Shown: positions 34,769-44,073, counted from the stretch's first letter. The stretch: DNA of 64,000 bases from Pedobacter sp. Leaf170 (GCF_920984665.1 NZ_CAKLBP010000004.1:124001-188000), one strand, 5' to 3'. The notes: a model not told the origin generated them from the sequence alone. Translations and numbers: made by a program.

Positions 34769-35446
34769 ATGGGAAAGAGCAGAGCAACAAATAATGTTAT
34801 AATAACCGGCAGCACGGGTATGGTTGGCGAAGGCGTTTTAATCAGGTGTTTAAACAGCCCAGAAATTGACGCTGTTCTGGTAATCAACCGTAAGCCTTGT
34901 GGATATTTACATCCTAAATTGAAAGAGGTTATACGTGAAGACTTTTTTGATTTTAGCTCGATTGAGGAGCAGTTAAAAGGTTATAATGCTTGTTTTTTTT
35001 GTTTAGGGATAACATCAGTTGGTGCAGATGATGATACTTATTATAAAATGACATATACATTGACCATGCATGTTGCACAAACATTAAGCAGGTTAAATAA
35101 GGATATGACTTTTTGCTACGTTTCTGGTAGTGGAACCAACCCGGAGGGAAGATTAAAATGGCAAAAAGTTAAAGGTAAAACTGAAAATGATTTAACCGCA
35201 CTAACTTTTGAGCAGGTTTATAATTTAAGACCAGGCTTTATAAAACCAATTAAAACACAAAAGTTTGCACATAAATTTTATAACTATGTGAATTGGATGT
35301 TTCCTATCGGAAGAAAGTTTTTCCCGAATGGTTTTTGTACAATGGAAGAACTTGCTGATGCAATGATTAATACCTTAAGCCATAATGGCGAACGTAAAGT
35401 ATTAGAAGGAAAAGATATTATTGCTTTGGCTAATGAACCAAATTAG
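34769..35446 (+). CDS. NAD(P)-binding epimerase/dehydratase-like protein
   Basis: A 225-residue Rossmann-fold protein. The nucleotide loop is ITGSTGMVGEGVLIRCL, followed by YNACFFCLGITSVGADDDTY and CYVSGSGTNPEGRLKWQKVKG (read in two parts), with an R-P-G-F-I-K-P-I stretch. It resembles atypical short-chain reductases (NmrA/HTATIP2-like). The substrate is unknown. It starts 29 bp after the previous gene and may be co-transcribed. Confidence 0.78.
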   Translation: MGKSRATNNVIITGSTGMVGEGVLIRCLNSPEIDAVLVINRKPCGYLHPKLKEVIREDFFDFSSIEEQLKGYNACFFCLGITSVGADDDTYYKMTYTLTMHVAQTLSRLNKDMTFCYVSGSGTNPEGRLKWQKVKGKTENDLTALTFEQVYNLRPGFIKPIKTQKFAHKFYNYVNWMFPIGRKFFPNGFCTMEELADAMINTLSHNGERKVLEGKDIIALANEPN

Positions 35447-35524
35447 GAATTGAAGACGTAAATGGGAAAATAGAATAGGGTAAATGGCTGAAAGAATATG
35501 TAGAAAGGAAAATTGGGAATGGAA

Positions 35525-35607
35525 AATGTAAGATGGACGACGGAAAATACGAAGTGTAAACCAAAGTAACTATCCCATCATACATTTTCCTTCTTCCATC
35601 TTACATT
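35525..35607. repeat. inverted ATGTAAGATGGA word repeat
   Basis: AATGTAAGATGGA (35525-35537) is a perfect inverted copy of TCCATCTTACATT (35595-35607). The flanks are degenerate GGAAAATG words; similar words lie near 1110-1140 and 18300-18330. It may act as a terminator between convergent genes. The 35461-35524 stretch is more of the same. Confidence 0.55.
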
Positions 35608-35610
35608 ATA

Positions 35611-35790
35611 CTATTTCTTATTATCGTGTTTACGCTGATTATCTTTATTCGAGGTTTGGTCTGAACGTTGTCCGCCGCCATTGGTTATACCTTGAATTTT
35701 CTTATCAACTTTTACGTCGTGATTTGCTCTGTCGGCAATAGAACTTCCCTGAACTGTAGGATTATTCTTAGGTGTATTTACATTTTTCAT
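35611..35790 (-). CDS. small hydrophilic protein, 59 residues
   Basis: An ATG at 35790 opens a 59-residue frame ending at TAG 35611. The protein (MKNVNTPKNNPTVQGSSIAD ... ending NQRKHDNKK) is rich in Asn, Asp, Lys and Gln with no Cys, Trp, Phe or Tyr, so it should be disordered and soluble. It resembles the small stress-type hydrophilic proteins of soil Bacteroidota, but I do not recognise a named family. Confidence 0.6.
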   Translation of the reverse strand: MKNVNTPKNNPTVQGSSIADRANHDVKVDKKIQGITNGGGQRSDQTSNKDNQRKHDNKK

Positions 35791-35834
35791 GGTTAAAAAA
35801 TTTAGGTTAATATTTTATCCAGAGCGTTATTGTA

Positions 35835-36083
35835 TTAACTTTTGATTTTACAATATGTTTTAATTTTTTTATTAAATGATGCATTGGCTTTTGAATTTTG
35901 TATTTGAAATACTGCCTTTGTTAGATAAACCGGATTGACGTGAAAATACCTTTTTTGATGGTTAACGATAAAGATTGCCACTTCTGTAAGTATTAAAAGG
36001 ATTGTAACAGAAAGCAGGACTGCAGTTTTGATAGTATTACTGAATATTCGTTTTCCAAATATTTTTATAAAAATCCTGGCTTT
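35835..36083 (-). other. protein-like open frame without ATG (possible gene remnant)
   Basis: On the minus strand an 82-codon frame between stops has protein-like content: a basic start, a strong membrane helix (AVLLSVTILLILTEVAIFIV) and a hydrophilic end. No ATG, GTG or TTG lies in a suitable place, only ATT/ATA codons. It may be a pseudogene, a small protein with a rare start, or chance. It lies upstream of the 59-residue gene on the same strand and occupies much of the 744-bp gap before the GH3 gene. Confidence 0.3.
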
Positions 36084-36190
36084 TTATAACGCACAACTTT
36101 AAATTTTAAAATGTATTAAATCGATTACTTAGATTGGTTTTTGTTTTATTAACATTTTACTTACTAATTTAGCCGACACAATAAAACACC

Positions 36191-37891
36191 GTGAAAAAGA
36201 ACTTAATTACCTTAATTGCCCTATTTACGCTTGCAATTTATGCACACGCACAACAAAATTCTTATATAGAGATGTTAGCTAATCAGCCAAAATGGGTTGA
36301 TTCTGTATTTAAAAAATTAAATAGAAGAGAAAAAATTGCGCAAATGTTTTTCGTTAGGGCGCATACTAATTTAGGTCAGAAATATACTGATTCGGTTGGT
36401 TTGGTAATTAAAAAGGAACAGCTTGGTGGTGTAATTTTCTTTCAGGGTGGCCCGGTAAGACAGGCTGTGGCTACAAATGCCTATCAAAAGGTAAGTCGCG
36501 TACCATTAATTGTTGCCAATGATGGCGAATGGGGATTAGGTATGCGTTTAGATAGTACAATTTCATATCCTTATCAAATGACTTTGGGCGCCATCCAAAA
36601 CAAAGAATTGCTTTATAAAATGGGGCTTGAAGTGGCTAAAGATTATAAGCGTTTGGGTATGCACATGAATTTGGCACCCGATGCGGATATTAATAACAAT
36701 GCGAAAAACCCGGTAATTAACTACCGCTCTTTTGGAGAAAACAAATTTAATGTTGCGGTTAAAACCGGTGCATATATGAAAGGCATGCAGGATGGTGGTT
36801 TGCTAACTACCTTAAAGCATTTCCCCGGACATGGTGATACAGATGTAGATTCGCACTATGATTTGCCACAGCTAACTTTTAGCGCAACCCGACTGGATAC
36901 TTTGGAAATTTATCCATTTAGAGAATTGATAAAGCAAGGTGCATCAGGAGTGATGATTGCGCACATGAATATTCCATCTTTAGATAATACGCCAAATTTA
37001 CCTTCTACCCTATCAAAACCAATTGTTACCGGAATTTTGAAAGAGAAATTAGGTTTTAAAGGCTTAATTATTTCGGATGCTATGGATATGAAAGGCGTTG
37101 TTAAATATTTTAAAGGGGGCGAAGCCGATTTATTGGGCATTATTGCCGGTAATGATATTCTGGAGCTTTCGGAAAATAGCGACAGGGCAATTCATTTGGT
37201 TCGTAGAGCGATTCGTCAGGGTAGAGTTGATATTAAAACAATTGATGCCAGTGTGAGAAAAATTTTGACGGCTAAATACTGGGCAGGTTTATCGCAAAAA
37301 GATACGGTTGTTACCAAGGGTTTAATTGCAGGCATTAACCGTAATGCTAGCAATGCACTTGTGCAGGAGTTGGCGAATGCTTCTGTAACGATGTTAAAAG
37401 GCAAGGATTATATTAAAAACTTAATCCCAATTAGAAGAACTGCAATTGTTAGTATTGGTGTGCCATCGGTTACCAGATTTCAAAAGGAAGTAGCCAAAGG
37501 TTTTTACAATTCCGTTTATTATGTGCTTGACAAAAATGCAAGTGCTACGCAAATATCGAACGTAGCGAGAGAAATTGCCGCTTTTGACCAGGTAATTGTA
37601 GGTATTCATGATAGCCGGGCAAGACCAGCAAATAACATTCAGTTAAATGCAGGTGTTAAAAGTTTTATTAAAGATTTATCGACCAGAAACACCGTATTTG
37701 CTTTGTTTGCAAACCCTTATAACCTTGCCGGATTACCAGGATTAGAAAACAGTAAAGGTTTAATTATCGGTTATCAGAAAGAAGATTATATGCAAGTTTC
37801 GGCCGCGGCTGTAATTAATAACAGATTGGTACCTACCGGAAAATTACCGGTAAGCATTTTGCCGAACTATAAGTTTGGCGATGGCATGTAA
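36191..37891 (+). CDS. glycoside hydrolase family 3 protein (NagZ-like beta-N-acetylhexosaminidase)
   Basis: A 566-residue exported enzyme with a GTG start (36191) and the signal peptide VKKNLITLIALFTLAIYAHA then QQ. The GH3 N-terminal barrel has HMNLAPDADINNN, the NagZ-type KHFPGHGDTDVDSHYDLP loop that carries the catalytic His/Asp pair, and LIISDAMDMKGV. A GH3 C-terminal-like domain follows (RRTAIVSIGVPSVTRF, IVGIHDSRARPANN). Many Bacteroidota homologues go on into a beta-lactamase-like serine hydrolase domain of about 400 residues; this one stops before it. Likely role: removing GlcNAc from muropeptides in the periplasm. Confidence 0.88.
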   Translation: MKKNLITLIALFTLAIYAHAQQNSYIEMLANQPKWVDSVFKKLNRREKIAQMFFVRAHTNLGQKYTDSVGLVIKKEQLGGVIFFQGGPVRQAVATNAYQKVSRVPLIVANDGEWGLGMRLDSTISYPYQMTLGAIQNKELLYKMGLEVAKDYKRLGMHMNLAPDADINNNAKNPVINYRSFGENKFNVAVKTGAYMKGMQDGGLLTTLKHFPGHGDTDVDSHYDLPQLTFSATRLDTLEIYPFRELIKQGASGVMIAHMNIPSLDNTPNLPSTLSKPIVTGILKEKLGFKGLIISDAMDMKGVVKYFKGGEADLLGIIAGNDILELSENSDRAIHLVRRAIRQGRVDIKTIDASVRKILTAKYWAGLSQKDTVVTKGLIAGINRNASNALVQELANASVTMLKGKDYIKNLIPIRRTAIVSIGVPSVTRFQKEVAKGFYNSVYYVLDKNASATQISNVAREIAAFDQVIVGIHDSRARPANNIQLNAGVKSFIKDLSTRNTVFALFANPYNLAGLPGLENSKGLIIGYQKEDYMQVSAAAVINNRLVPTGKLPVSILPNYKFGDGM

Positions 37892-37914
37892 GCCTTTAAA
37901 AAAGCTTTAAAAGG

Positions 37915-37970
37915 AGCCACAGATTTGCAGATTTTATGAGTTAGAATAATCTGTAAATCTGTGGCTTTCT
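37915..37970. terminator. AGCCACAGAT palindrome acting as terminator after GH3 gene
   Basis: AGCCACAGATTTGCAGATT pairs with AATCTGTAAATCTGTGGCT (37948-37966), followed by TTCTTC. Sequence shared with 38252-38296 marks it as a dispersed palindromic element as well as a likely terminator. Confidence 0.8.
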
Positions 37971-38040
37971 TCATTTAAAGAAAAATCATTAAAACAAATC
38001 TTCGCCCAAAATCATTATCTATCTATAAAAACTTATTGTT

Positions 38041-38247
38041 ATGATAGACCCAGAAAACGAAGATTATTCGAACGACCCAAATGATGCATTACGCAGGGAA
38101 GACGATACAGAAAACATAAATGAATTGGATGGCGATACCTCAAAAGTAGAGCACGACAAAGATTTATTAAAACAAGCTGATGAGGCTTCCAGACCATCTT
38201 ACGAGTTAAATGTTGATGATTTGAAGGAAGATGACTTGGATGATTAA
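38041..38247 (+). CDS. small acidic protein, 68 residues
   Basis: A very acidic protein (MIDPENEDYSNDPNDAL ... DLKEDDLDD) with no hydrophobic segment, likely disordered. It is bounded on both sides by AGCCACAGAT palindromes and so is a single-gene unit. I recognise no family; such small acidic proteins are frequent beside stress genes in Sphingobacteriaceae. Confidence 0.65.
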   Translation: MIDPENEDYSNDPNDALRREDDTENINELDGDTSKVEHDKDLLKQADEASRPSYELNVDDLKEDDLDD

Positions 38248-38251
38248 CAAA

Positions 38252-38296
38252 AAAGCCACAGATCATCAGAATTAAAATCTGATTATCTGTGGCTTT
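38252..38296. terminator. AGCCACAGAT palindrome between convergent genes
   Basis: AAAGCCACAGATCATCAGA pairs with TCTGATTATCTGTGGCTTT around a seven-base loop. It lies five bases after the acidic gene and 19 bases before the stop of the thioredoxin-like gene, so it can end both transcripts. Confidence 0.85.
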
Positions 38297-38314
38297 AAAC
38301 TTTAGTCTTTAAAC

Positions 38315-38848
38315 TTATTTGGTTTTAGGCCTGTAAGTTTCAGGATCTACAGCTGCAACGGTCCATCCCTTTAAAAAGGAAATTGTTTTTTTAACATCAT
38401 GACCAACTTTTCTTTTACCGTCTGCTCCAATTTCTTCTGATTCGAGATAAGCGGAATTCTGAATATGCAACACCTTCCCTTTTCCATCCAAAACCACAAA
38501 AACAGGGTAACCAAAACGGTTTGGAAAACCTAAGTATTTCATAGCTTCATCGTTATGGTGGTCTTTATCCCAATTCACCAAAACGTACTCGAAATTATCG
38601 TTTATTGTTTGTTTTAAAATAGCAGTAGTATCAACCAGGTTATGGAAGGCAATGCACCATGTACACCAATTGCCGCCAACTTGTACCAAAACATGTTTAT
38701 TTGCTTTTGCGGCTTTCTCTGTTGCGGCTTTTAAATCGGCCATTGCGTTAGCCTCCGGATTATAAATATGAACGCCTGCTGTTTTCGCCTGACTAAAAGC
38801 AAGTGTTGAGCTAAATGTAATCGCTAAAATTGTGATTAGTTTTTTCAT
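38315..38848 (-). CDS. thioredoxin-family periplasmic protein
   Basis: A 177-residue exported protein (signal peptide MKKLITILAITFSSTLAFSQ). The redox motif is GGNWCTWC with Cys62 and Cys65, and the cis-Pro loop is NRFGYPVFVVLDGKGKV. It is of the thioredoxin_7/DUF255-like branch common in Bacteroidota. It probably reduces or isomerises disulfides of envelope proteins, or supports heme or metal handling; the partner is unknown. Confidence 0.85.
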   Translation of the reverse strand: MKKLITILAITFSSTLAFSQAKTAGVHIYNPEANAMADLKAATEKAAKANKHVLVQVGGNWCTWCIAFHNLVDTTAILKQTINDNFEYVLVNWDKDHHNDEAMKYLGFPNRFGYPVFVVLDGKGKVLHIQNSAYLESEEIGADGKRKVGHDVKKTISFLKGWTVAAVDPETYRPKTK

Positions 38849-38943
38849 GATTTTAATATAATAGCGTAAAAGTAATAAAGACTACCATTTTTATAGATTA
38901 TCCCACATTTCTTTTACAGAATAAATACAATTTTGCAAAATAC

Positions 38944-38951
38944 TATCTTTG
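38944..38951 (+). promoter_or_regulatory. -7 element seven bases before the TatD start
   Basis: TATCTTTG matches TAnnTTTG, and the ATG starts at 38959, predicting an almost leaderless mRNA. A -33 TTTG is not evident. Confidence 0.5.
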
Positions 38952-38958
38952 TAGCGAA

Positions 38959-39615
38959 ATGGATTTTTTAGATGTACACACTCATAAAACTACTCAGCAA
39001 AAAGGAGTTATTAGTATTCAAAGTCTTTCGCTAACCAGCGATATTTTCTTGGCAATGCCGAAAACCAAACCCATTTCAATTGGCTTACACCCTTGGTACG
39101 CTAAAAAAGAATTACTCGAAACTCAATTAAGATATTTAACTGTTCTGGCTAAACAGAAGAATGTAAAATTGATTGGAGAATGTGGTTTAGATAAGTTAAA
39201 GGGCGAAAGCCTGGAAGACCAAATTTATATTTTTGAGCAACAAATTGCTTTAGCAGAGCAATTGAAAAAACCCATGATTTTGCATTGTGTAAAAGCATTT
39301 GCAGAATTAATAGAAGTTAAAGATAGATTGAGCATTAAAGTGCCGTTGATAATTCACGGTTTCAATAAAAATGAAGAATTAGGGAAACAACTATTGGCAA
39401 AAGGCTTTTTAATATCTTTAGGAGCAGCTATTTTAAATGAAAATTCCGGTGCAGCAAAGCTGATTAAACAAAGTGACAACTTTTTTCTGGAAACCGATGA
39501 TTCGGAAACGTCCATTGAAGAAATTTACCAGGCTGCTTCTATTATAAAAAAATGTTCGGTTGATGAGTTAAAAGCCCTTATTTTTGCAAACTGGAAGAAA
39601 TTGGAATTACTTTAG
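38959..39615 (+). CDS. TatD family metal-dependent hydrolase
   Basis: A 218-residue TIM-barrel hydrolase, shorter than E. coli TatD (about 260). Metal ligands are visible: DVHTH at residues 5-9, the Glu in LIGECGLDK, His in MILHCVKAF and LIIHGF, and Asp in FLETDDSE. TatD proteins are 3'-5' exonucleases in other bacteria. Between it and tcdA there are only low-complexity TTTTTACTTT words. Confidence 0.85.
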   Translation: MDFLDVHTHKTTQQKGVISIQSLSLTSDIFLAMPKTKPISIGLHPWYAKKELLETQLRYLTVLAKQKNVKLIGECGLDKLKGESLEDQIYIFEQQIALAEQLKKPMILHCVKAFAELIEVKDRLSIKVPLIIHGFNKNEELGKQLLAKGFLISLGAAILNENSGAAKLIKQSDNFFLETDDSETSIEEIYQAASIIKKCSVDELKALIFANWKKLELL

Positions 39616-39794
39616 CTTTGCAACGGAAACACAGAAATAGTGGAAGCTTTAAGAAATTTATTTCGTTTTAATCCATGTTCCGGGTCAGTGAAAAATAATA
39701 TCTTAAAAGCACATATTTTTGCTAACTGGTATAATTGAGTTTGCTATAACCATTTTTACTTTTAGTTTTTACTTTACACTTTTTACTTAAATAA

Positions 39795-40589
39795 ATGTCT
39801 GATACTAGCTGGCTTTCACGCTCCGCACTTTTAGTGGGAAATGACGGAATTGATAAATTACAATCGAAACATGTGTTAGTTGTCGGTTTAGGAGGCGTAG
39901 GCTCTTTCGCAGCAGAATTTATTTGTCGAGCTGGTGTTGGCGAAATGACCATTGTTGATGGTGATGTTGTAGACCCAACCAATAGAAACAGGCAATTACC
40001 TGCATTGGCTACCAATCACGGTGTAAGTAAAGCTGCCATTATGCAAGAACGGTTGTTGGCCATAAACCCCGAATTGAAACTTCATGTAGTAAATACTTTC
40101 CTAACGCCCGAAAAATGCAGAGAAATATTAGAATCGAAATTTGATTATATTATGGATTGCATTGATAGTGTGATGCCGAAGATCACACTTCTATCAAAAG
40201 CTTTGGAGAAAAACATTCCAATTGTTAGTTCTATGGGTGCTGGTGGCAAAATGGACCCTACGAAGCTCAGAATAGCAATGCTGCCCGATACTTATCAATG
40301 TGTTTTTGCAAGTTATGTGCGTAAGCGATTGAACAAACTCGTTGGAGCAGATAAAATCAGGGCGGTTTTTTCTACTGAAGAAATGGACAAAAAATCTATG
40401 ATAATGACAGACGGCAGCAATTTTAAGCGTTCTGCCTACGGAACAGTTTCTTACCTTCCGGCGGCTTTTGGCGGTACGTGCGCATCAGTTGTTATTCGCG
40501 ATTTATTAGGACTCAAAATTGAAATGGCAGAACGCCCTGCAAGAATTAGTCATAAAACTTTGGCAAAAAGAAAAGCTAAAAAGAAATAA
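39795..40589 (+). CDS. tcdA: tRNA threonylcarbamoyladenosine dehydratase
   Basis: A 264-residue E1-like (ThiF) enzyme. The nucleotide loop GLGGVGSFAAE is at residues 31-41, followed by the acidic VDGDVVDPTNRNRQLPA motif, DCIDSVMPKITLL, SSMGAGGKMDPTK and a C-terminal LPAAFGGTCASVVIRDLLG. These match TcdA (CsdL/YgdL), which cyclises t6A37 in tRNAs. ATG at 39795 gives MSDTSWLSRSALLVG, as in relatives. Confidence 0.93.
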   Translation: MSDTSWLSRSALLVGNDGIDKLQSKHVLVVGLGGVGSFAAEFICRAGVGEMTIVDGDVVDPTNRNRQLPALATNHGVSKAAIMQERLLAINPELKLHVVNTFLTPEKCREILESKFDYIMDCIDSVMPKITLLSKALEKNIPIVSSMGAGGKMDPTKLRIAMLPDTYQCVFASYVRKRLNKLVGADKIRAVFSTEEMDKKSMIMTDGSNFKRSAYGTVSYLPAAFGGTCASVVIRDLLGLKIEMAERPARISHKTLAKRKAKKK

Positions 40590-40653
40590 GCTATTGTGGA
40601 TATCCTGATTTCGGGAAAATTTTAAATTGTTGTAAGTTAGGATATTTTTAAAT

Positions 40654-40695
40654 AGCCACCCCCGCCTTACAGGCACCCCTCCAAAGGAGGGGAAT
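40654..40695. repeat. CCCCTCC palindromic repeat (intergenic copy)
   Basis: AGCCACCCCCGCCTTACAGG then CACCCCTCC-AAA-GGAGGGG folds into two stems (GCCTTACAGGC and CCCCTCC/GGAGGGG). In reverse orientation its end ATTCCCC...GGGGGTGG resembles the insertion at the start of trpG. It lies in the spacer between tcdA and the AddA-like gene. Confidence 0.78.
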
Positions 40696-40717
40696 AAAAC
40701 CCATAGCCAAGAAAAAT

Positions 40718-43700
40718 ATGCCTCAACCCCTTAAAATCCTTCAAGCTTCTGCCGGTTCTGGTAAAACATTCAGTTTAACTGCGCACTACCTTACTTTGCT
40801 TTTTTCTGGCGAGAATAAATACCGAGAAATTTTAGCCGTAACCTTTACCAATAAAGCTACCGAAGAAATGAAGAGCAGAATTCTGGAGGTATTGGTTGGC
40901 TTAGCAAAAGGAAATCCCGCAAAGAAAATTGATGATTATCGGAAATTGGTTTTAGCGGCTCATCCAAATTTAAATGCTAAAGAACTCCAATTTAAAGCTG
41001 ATAAAATCTATCGGAAAATTCTTCACGATTACAGCCGTTTTTCGGTAAGTACCATTGATGGTTTTGTACAAAAAGTAATTAGAGGCTTTGCTTTTGAACT
41101 TGGCTTAAATGCAGATTATAATTTAGAAATGAATTATGATAAAGTTAAAGATGATTTAGTAAATAAACTTGATGAGGCTTTAAACGACAATAAACAATTA
41201 CTGCAATGGATTATCGATTTGGCTATCGAGCGCATTAGCGATAATAAAAGCTGGAATTACAAAATCGAATTATATAATCTAATCGGAGAAATTTTTTCAG
41301 AACGCTTTCAAATTTTCGAATCAGCCGTAGAAGAATTAGGGCTGGAAAACATTGATGCTCTCTTTAAAAAATACATCAGCGTTACTAAAGATGAAATTAA
41401 AAATTTCGAAAGCGAAATTATTCAGCTTGCTAAAGATGCAAACGAGGCACTTGAAGTTTTAGGTGTAGAAAACGACCAGCTAAAAGGAAAATCGAGAAGC
41501 CCATTAACAAAATTAATTCTAATTGCCCGTGGCGATTTCTCCAAAATAGAACCCATTTTTAATATAATTGATGAGCCTGAAGAATGGTTTCAAAAAAACG
41601 CAGATAATCCTGAAGCCTTTACAACCGTTAACCCGATTTTGCAAAAGATTAAAGCTCATTATCTAAACCATTTACCAACTTATCAATTAGCAATTGCCTT
41701 TAACAAAAACCTTTATTATTTAAGGTTGATGCAGGAAATTGCCGTGTTATTAAAGGAATATCGGGCCGAGAATGATAATCTATTAATCAGCGATGCTCAA
41801 AAATTAATTTCAGGAATTACGGAAGATGCCGGCGACAACCCTTCGTTTATCTGGGAAAAAGTTGGTAATCGTTATCGTAATTTTCTTTTTGATGAATTCC
41901 AGGATACTTCTACAAGCCAATGGGGAAGTTTTAAATCGCTTTTAACCAATGCTATTGCCACACCCAGTTTAGATTTAACCGACCATCTTATTGTTGGTGA
42001 TACAAAACAATCTATTTATCGCTGGCGAAATGGCGATTGGAATATTTTACACAAGCATGCAAAAACGGATGTTGGCCCGCATAATGTTATCGAAGACAGT
42101 TTAGCAGAAAATTATCGGAGCACAGAAAACATCATCACATTTAATAACTTTTTATACCGCCAAATTCCTATAACCTTACAAAATGAGTTAAACCAGAGTT
42201 TAGCGAGCAAGCCAGAAAATATTACAGCATGGTGGAATACGCAGCATTACGACTCCATCATTACCGATATTTATGCAAGCTCAACCCAAAATTTTGCAGC
42301 AAATACGCTAAAAGGCGGAACCATTAAAATTAAAAAATTTAGCAAAGAACAGGTTCCGGACGAGGCACGTTTTACAGAAACAATTTTTAGAGATATTGCT
42401 TTAAACGATGTTATCGAAGAAATCCTTCACCTTAAAAACGAGCAAAATTATGCACTAAAAGACATTGCAATTTTAGTTCGCTCCAATAGCGAAGCCATGT
42501 TAACGGTGCAGAAGTTGATGGAACAAAAACTTCCGGTATTATCTGGTGATGCTTTATTGATTTCAAACAATTCTGCCGTTCAGCTCATCATTAATACTTT
42601 AAAAATATTGATAGGTTTAGATGCTCAAACCGCACTTTACAAGGCAAATTGCATTGCACTCTATCATTCTTTACATGATAAAGATGCAAACGCCAACCAC
42701 TATCTAAATTTAGTTAACGTTTCATTAAGCACGCTAGGTAATGTTCTCCCAAAATCGCTTTGCGAAAACTGGCAATCGTGGCTGCAACTTCCGCTGGCAG
42801 AATTAATAGAGATTTTGCTCGAAGCTTATGATTTAAAAAATCTTGCTCAACATTTACCCTATTTATTGGCCTTTAGAGATTTAACAGCAAACGCCGGAAA
42901 GCTTGGCGAAAAAGGTATTATTTCTTTCCTAACCTGGTGGGATGAAGATGGCGTAAAAAAATCTCTACCATCGCCAGAAGGCGCTGATGCGATTCAAATT
43001 ATTACCATACATAAATCTAAGGGATTAGCTTTTAGGGCGGTTTTTGTCCCCTTTTGCAATTGGGAAGTCAAAGGCAAAGCGAATTCTACTTTTTGGGTAT
43101 CATCAGAAGATACAGTTTATAAGGAACTGCGGGGTATTCCATTAAAATACAATAAAGATTTGGCTGATTCATCAATCGCACAAGCCTATTATGAAGAGTT
43201 ACTTTATAACAATATGGATGCATTGAATATGCTTTATGTAGCCACTACCCGCTCTAAAGATTATTTATACATCGCAACTATGGGTAAGGCCGAACCAAAA
43301 GGGAATAAAGAAATTAATTTATCCAATATGGGCGATGTAATAAACCTCACTTTCGAAAACGAATTTGATGAAAACGGGGTTTATGAAATTGTAGAATACA
43401 TTACAATCGAAAATAAGGATGGAGCATCAAATTTTATTAATTTGAAAAGCTATCCAACTACAACACGTTTATCAGAGCTCTACACTTCTTCAGAAGAAAA
43501 GCATTTAAAACACTTGGTTAATATCGAAAAATCGGGTCGGAAAGGTTCATTGCTTCATGATATATTGGCGAGTGCAACAAGTCAGAAAGGTGTTGAAGAT
43601 TATGCCGCAAACCTTATTTTGCAAGGCATTATCAAGGTAGAAGAAAAGCAAAAGCTGGTTGAATCAGCAATGGAGGTTTTAAACCATCCGGAGCTTAAAG

Positions 43701-43954
43701 AACTTTTAGATGCCGCCGGAGAAAGTATAACCGAGAAAAGTATTATTGATGTTAATGGTAAACTTCACCGACCGGATAGAGTGCTTATAAATGATAATGA
43801 AGTAATTATTCTGGATTATAAATTTACTTTAGAAGAAAGTGAGAAACACATTCAACAAGTTGATGGCTATAGAAATTTATTATCGGAAATGGGTTATGAT
43901 AATATTAAAACCTATTTATTTTATGCTGTTAAAGGCAAATTGAAATTAGTCTAA
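40718..43954 (+). CDS. UvrD/Rep-family helicase-nuclease (AddA-like)
   Basis: A 1078-residue SF1A helicase with a C-terminal nuclease-like domain. Motif I is ASAGSGKTFSLT (residues 10-21), Ia is VTFTNKATEEMKSRI, II is FLFDEFQDTS, III is VGDTKQSIYRWRNGD, then ENYRSTENI, V is ITIHKSKGLAF and VI is MLYVATTRSKDYLYI. The end holds DRVLINDNEVIILDYKF, a PD-(D/E)XK core. Together with the next gene it should process double-strand breaks for RecA. Only a repeat separates the two genes. Confidence 0.9.
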   Translation: MPQPLKILQASAGSGKTFSLTAHYLTLLFSGENKYREILAVTFTNKATEEMKSRILEVLVGLAKGNPAKKIDDYRKLVLAAHPNLNAKELQFKADKIYRKILHDYSRFSVSTIDGFVQKVIRGFAFELGLNADYNLEMNYDKVKDDLVNKLDEALNDNKQLLQWIIDLAIERISDNKSWNYKIELYNLIGEIFSERFQIFESAVEELGLENIDALFKKYISVTKDEIKNFESEIIQLAKDANEALEVLGVENDQLKGKSRSPLTKLILIARGDFSKIEPIFNIIDEPEEWFQKNADNPEAFTTVNPILQKIKAHYLNHLPTYQLAIAFNKNLYYLRLMQEIAVLLKEYRAENDNLLISDAQKLISGITEDAGDNPSFIWEKVGNRYRNFLFDEFQDTSTSQWGSFKSLLTNAIATPSLDLTDHLIVGDTKQSIYRWRNGDWNILHKHAKTDVGPHNVIEDSLAENYRSTENIITFNNFLYRQIPITLQNELNQSLASKPENITAWWNTQHYDSIITDIYASSTQNFAANTLKGGTIKIKKFSKEQVPDEARFTETIFRDIALNDVIEEILHLKNEQNYALKDIAILVRSNSEAMLTVQKLMEQKLPVLSGDALLISNNSAVQLIINTLKILIGLDAQTALYKANCIALYHSLHDKDANANHYLNLVNVSLSTLGNVLPKSLCENWQSWLQLPLAELIEILLEAYDLKNLAQHLPYLLAFRDLTANAGKLGEKGIISFLTWWDEDGVKKSLPSPEGADAIQIITIHKSKGLAFRAVFVPFCNWEVKGKANSTFWVSSEDTVYKELRGIPLKYNKDLADSSIAQAYYEELLYNNMDALNMLYVATTRSKDYLYIATMGKAEPKGNKEINLSNMGDVINLTFENEFDENGVYEIVEYITIENKDGASNFINLKSYPTTTRLSELYTSSEEKHLKHLVNIEKSGRKGSLLHDILASATSQKGVEDYAANLILQGIIKVEEKQKLVESAMEVLNHPELKELLDAAGESITEKSIIDVNGKLHRPDRVLINDNEVIILDYKFTLEESEKHIQQVDGYRNLLSEMGYDNIKTYLFYAVKGKLKLV

Positions 43955-43989
43955 TATGAAGTTCTACGACATAGATATTAACCACTTTA

Positions 43990-44073
43990 AGATTGCTTCG
44001 TGCCTCGCAATGACGACCGCACAAACGTTATTGCGAGGCACAGTCTATCCCGATTTTTCGGGAGAGCAATCTT
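43990..44073. repeat. CGTCATTGCGAGGCAC repeat with nested CCCGATTTTTCGGG hairpin
   Basis: Two arms of the repeat are arranged in reverse order, and the right arm (44029-44073) is interrupted after GAGGCAC by TATCCCGATTTTTCGGGAGA, itself a hairpin. The copy at 52713 carries a similar interruption at the same site. It lies in the AddA-AddB spacer. Confidence 0.82.

Noticed and set aside
40654-40695. CCCCTCC hairpin as a normal tcdA terminator
   Set aside because: It lacks a T tract on the plus strand and matches the dispersed repeat family, so it is listed as a repeat.
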